DNA from: Vespa crabro
Lineage: Eukaryota; Arthropoda; Insecta; Hymenoptera; Vespidae
NCBI RefSeq assembly: GCF_910589235.1
Contig: NC_060972.1
Coordinates: 3,904,899 to 3,968,898 of the forward strand
Reading direction: 5' to 3'
Length of the DNA stretch: 64,000 bases
The notes beneath the pieces were generated by a model. That model ran no database searches. It had not been told where the DNA came from and saw nothing but the letters and a program-made list of their open reading frames with translations. Of the stretch, positions 63,101 to 64,000 are shown in pieces (the first letter of the stretch is position 1; each line of letters starts with the position of its first letter). Both the position numbers and the translations under genes were made by a program.

Positions 63101-63236
63101 ATATTAGGTTGTTTTTGTTATTTGGCTAAGGGATGAATTCATTCAAGGTGGACGTTTTATCGTCTTGAGTGCAACCAACCTATGTTACGGTACGTCATGA
63201 ATAATGTAGAGAATATGTATACTCTCTTTCTCTTTC

Positions 63237-63239
<3 letters not shown>

Positions 63240-63323
<84 letters not shown>
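63240..63323. repeat. Compound (TA)n-(GA)n microsatellite
   Basis: About 21 TA units followed by GAAATA and about 17 GA units. Confidence 0.95.
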
Positions 63324-63326
<3 letters not shown>

Positions 63327-63975
63327 ACATACAAATACACGTATATATAGAACGTGTACATATAGATGCATATATATATATACAATCTTCCAGATTCTAA
63401 CATAAGATTAAAACGTGTGTGTTAACACGTGAACAAATCTATTTTATGGGACGTTCCAAGAAAAAAAAGAATATTTATGTAAGAGGTTCTAAAATTCTTG
63501 AGGATTATTTCAAAAATAGTTCTTTAAAGAAATATTATTTATCAAACATTATCGAATTTTATATTTCACACAATATGAGCAACATCATTTAATTAGTAAT
63601 TTTTTTTTTGTCTTCTTCTCAATTAAATATAATTATGTTCGATACTTCTTAAATCGAAAACACTTTTTTTTTTTTTTTAACGAACGAACTCCTTAAAATC
63701 TTTGTGTATTTTAATAAATTCAAAAAAGTTAAAAGGCGTTTCGTTTCTCCAATATCTTTCGCTAATAATTCATTTCAAATTCCAATCTCTCTCGATCGAC
63801 GAATATACAAATATAAAAATAAACACCGTCGTAATAATTACAATTTATAAATTATCTTTTTTTGACGTACCGGTCATTGCTTTAATGTTACATACGAATG
63901 AATGAAAATTCATGTTAAGAGTATAATGAATTAAACATGTTAAACGTTCTCTCTCATTGAATAAGAATTACTCAC

Positions 63976-63997
63976 GTGTTTTCTTCGTGATAGCCAT
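63976..63997 (-). CDS. Rtnl1: Candidate alternative first exon of reticulon
   Basis: On the minus strand the ATG at 63997 opens MAITKKT plus one base before a GTGAGT donor (63975). This is phase 1, as the acceptor at 60166 requires, giving MAITKKTLATLIYWRD. A very short unique N-terminus before the RHD is common among reticulon isoforms. The window ends three bases upstream, so its leader is not visible. Confidence 0.5.
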
Positions 63998-64000
63998 ATT

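Larger units (their letters stand above)
61641..63975. other. Region between the two reticulon first exons
   Basis: A (CT)n tract at about 61939-61988 and a (GA)n at about 62244-62287 enclose 250 bp as an inverted low-complexity pair. A MITE copy sits at 62496-62728. (TA)n is present at 63057-63097, and TA followed by GA repeats at 63240-63323. I recognise no conserved protein. It would be intronic if the exon at 63976 is used. Confidence 0.55.

Noticed and set aside
1..64000. tRNA, rRNA, CRISPR arrays and bacterial or viral insertions
   Set aside because: A read-through for B-box motifs (GGTTCGANTCC), spaced direct repeats and intronless foreign frames found nothing convincing.

Overview
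This is a strongly AT-rich, intron-rich animal nuclear window. It shows GT-AG introns with short exons, abundant (TA)n, (GA)n/(CT)n and poly(A/T) tracts, and no operons or ribosome binding sites. The proteins and gene structures are those of an insect. A hymenopteran is likely from the overall style of the sequence, but that is inference. I rebuilt the genes by hand from conserved protein blocks and splice phases. Every gene model below is phase-consistent from start to stop codon, except where an alternative is noted.

Layout. 1-5503: no recognised gene, with purine/pyrimidine tracts and GC-richer islands. 5504-9214 (+): SRP receptor beta (SRPRB) and pyridoxamine-phosphate oxidase (PNPO) in tandem. 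9414-10604 (-): METTL18-type protein-histidine methyltransferase. 11046-11417 (+): a small DMAC1/TMEM261-like membrane protein, head-to-head with METTL18. 12797-19060 (-): a DDX5/p68 (Rm62-type) DEAD-box RNA helicase with a 3 kb intron and two probable non-coding 5' exons. 19636-20825 (-): SLC25A19-type mitochondrial thiamine pyrophosphate carrier, head-to-head with the next gene. 21373-39378 (+): the dominant gene, PPIP5K (Vip1-type diphosphoinositol pentakisphosphate kinase/phosphatase). It has 26 common coding exons, several alternative first exons that all end in phase 0, a 30-nt in-frame microexon, and an unusually large Ser/His/Cys-rich exon. 39379-43814: 3' flank, then a gene desert with GC-richer islands. 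43815-44970 (+): the bHLH factor Fer3 (NATO3/FERD3L family). 46987-49468 (-): a two-CRD galectin. 51371-57137 (-): glycogen phosphorylase, complete at 844 aa. 59266-61425 (-): reticulon-like 1, with a probable second first exon at the right edge.

The genes are mostly unlinked housekeeping functions: ER targeting, vitamin B6 and thiamine cofactors, inositol pyrophosphate signalling, glycogen breakdown and ER shaping. One developmental transcription factor sits in a sparse region. No gene cluster acting as one pathway is evident. PNPO makes PLP, the cofactor of glycogen phosphorylase, but that is coincidental proximity.

Most worth a second look: the PPIP5K isoform machinery (first exons, microexon, alternative donors, GC-AG introns); an intronic hairpin in PPIP5K shaped like a pre-miRNA; three inverted-repeat (MITE-like) elements, two of them one mariner-type family; long foldbacks and a GC-rich island in the DDX5 intron; and a motif shared by the two head-to-head promoter regions. 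I saw no tRNA, rRNA, CRISPR array, viral or bacterial gene.
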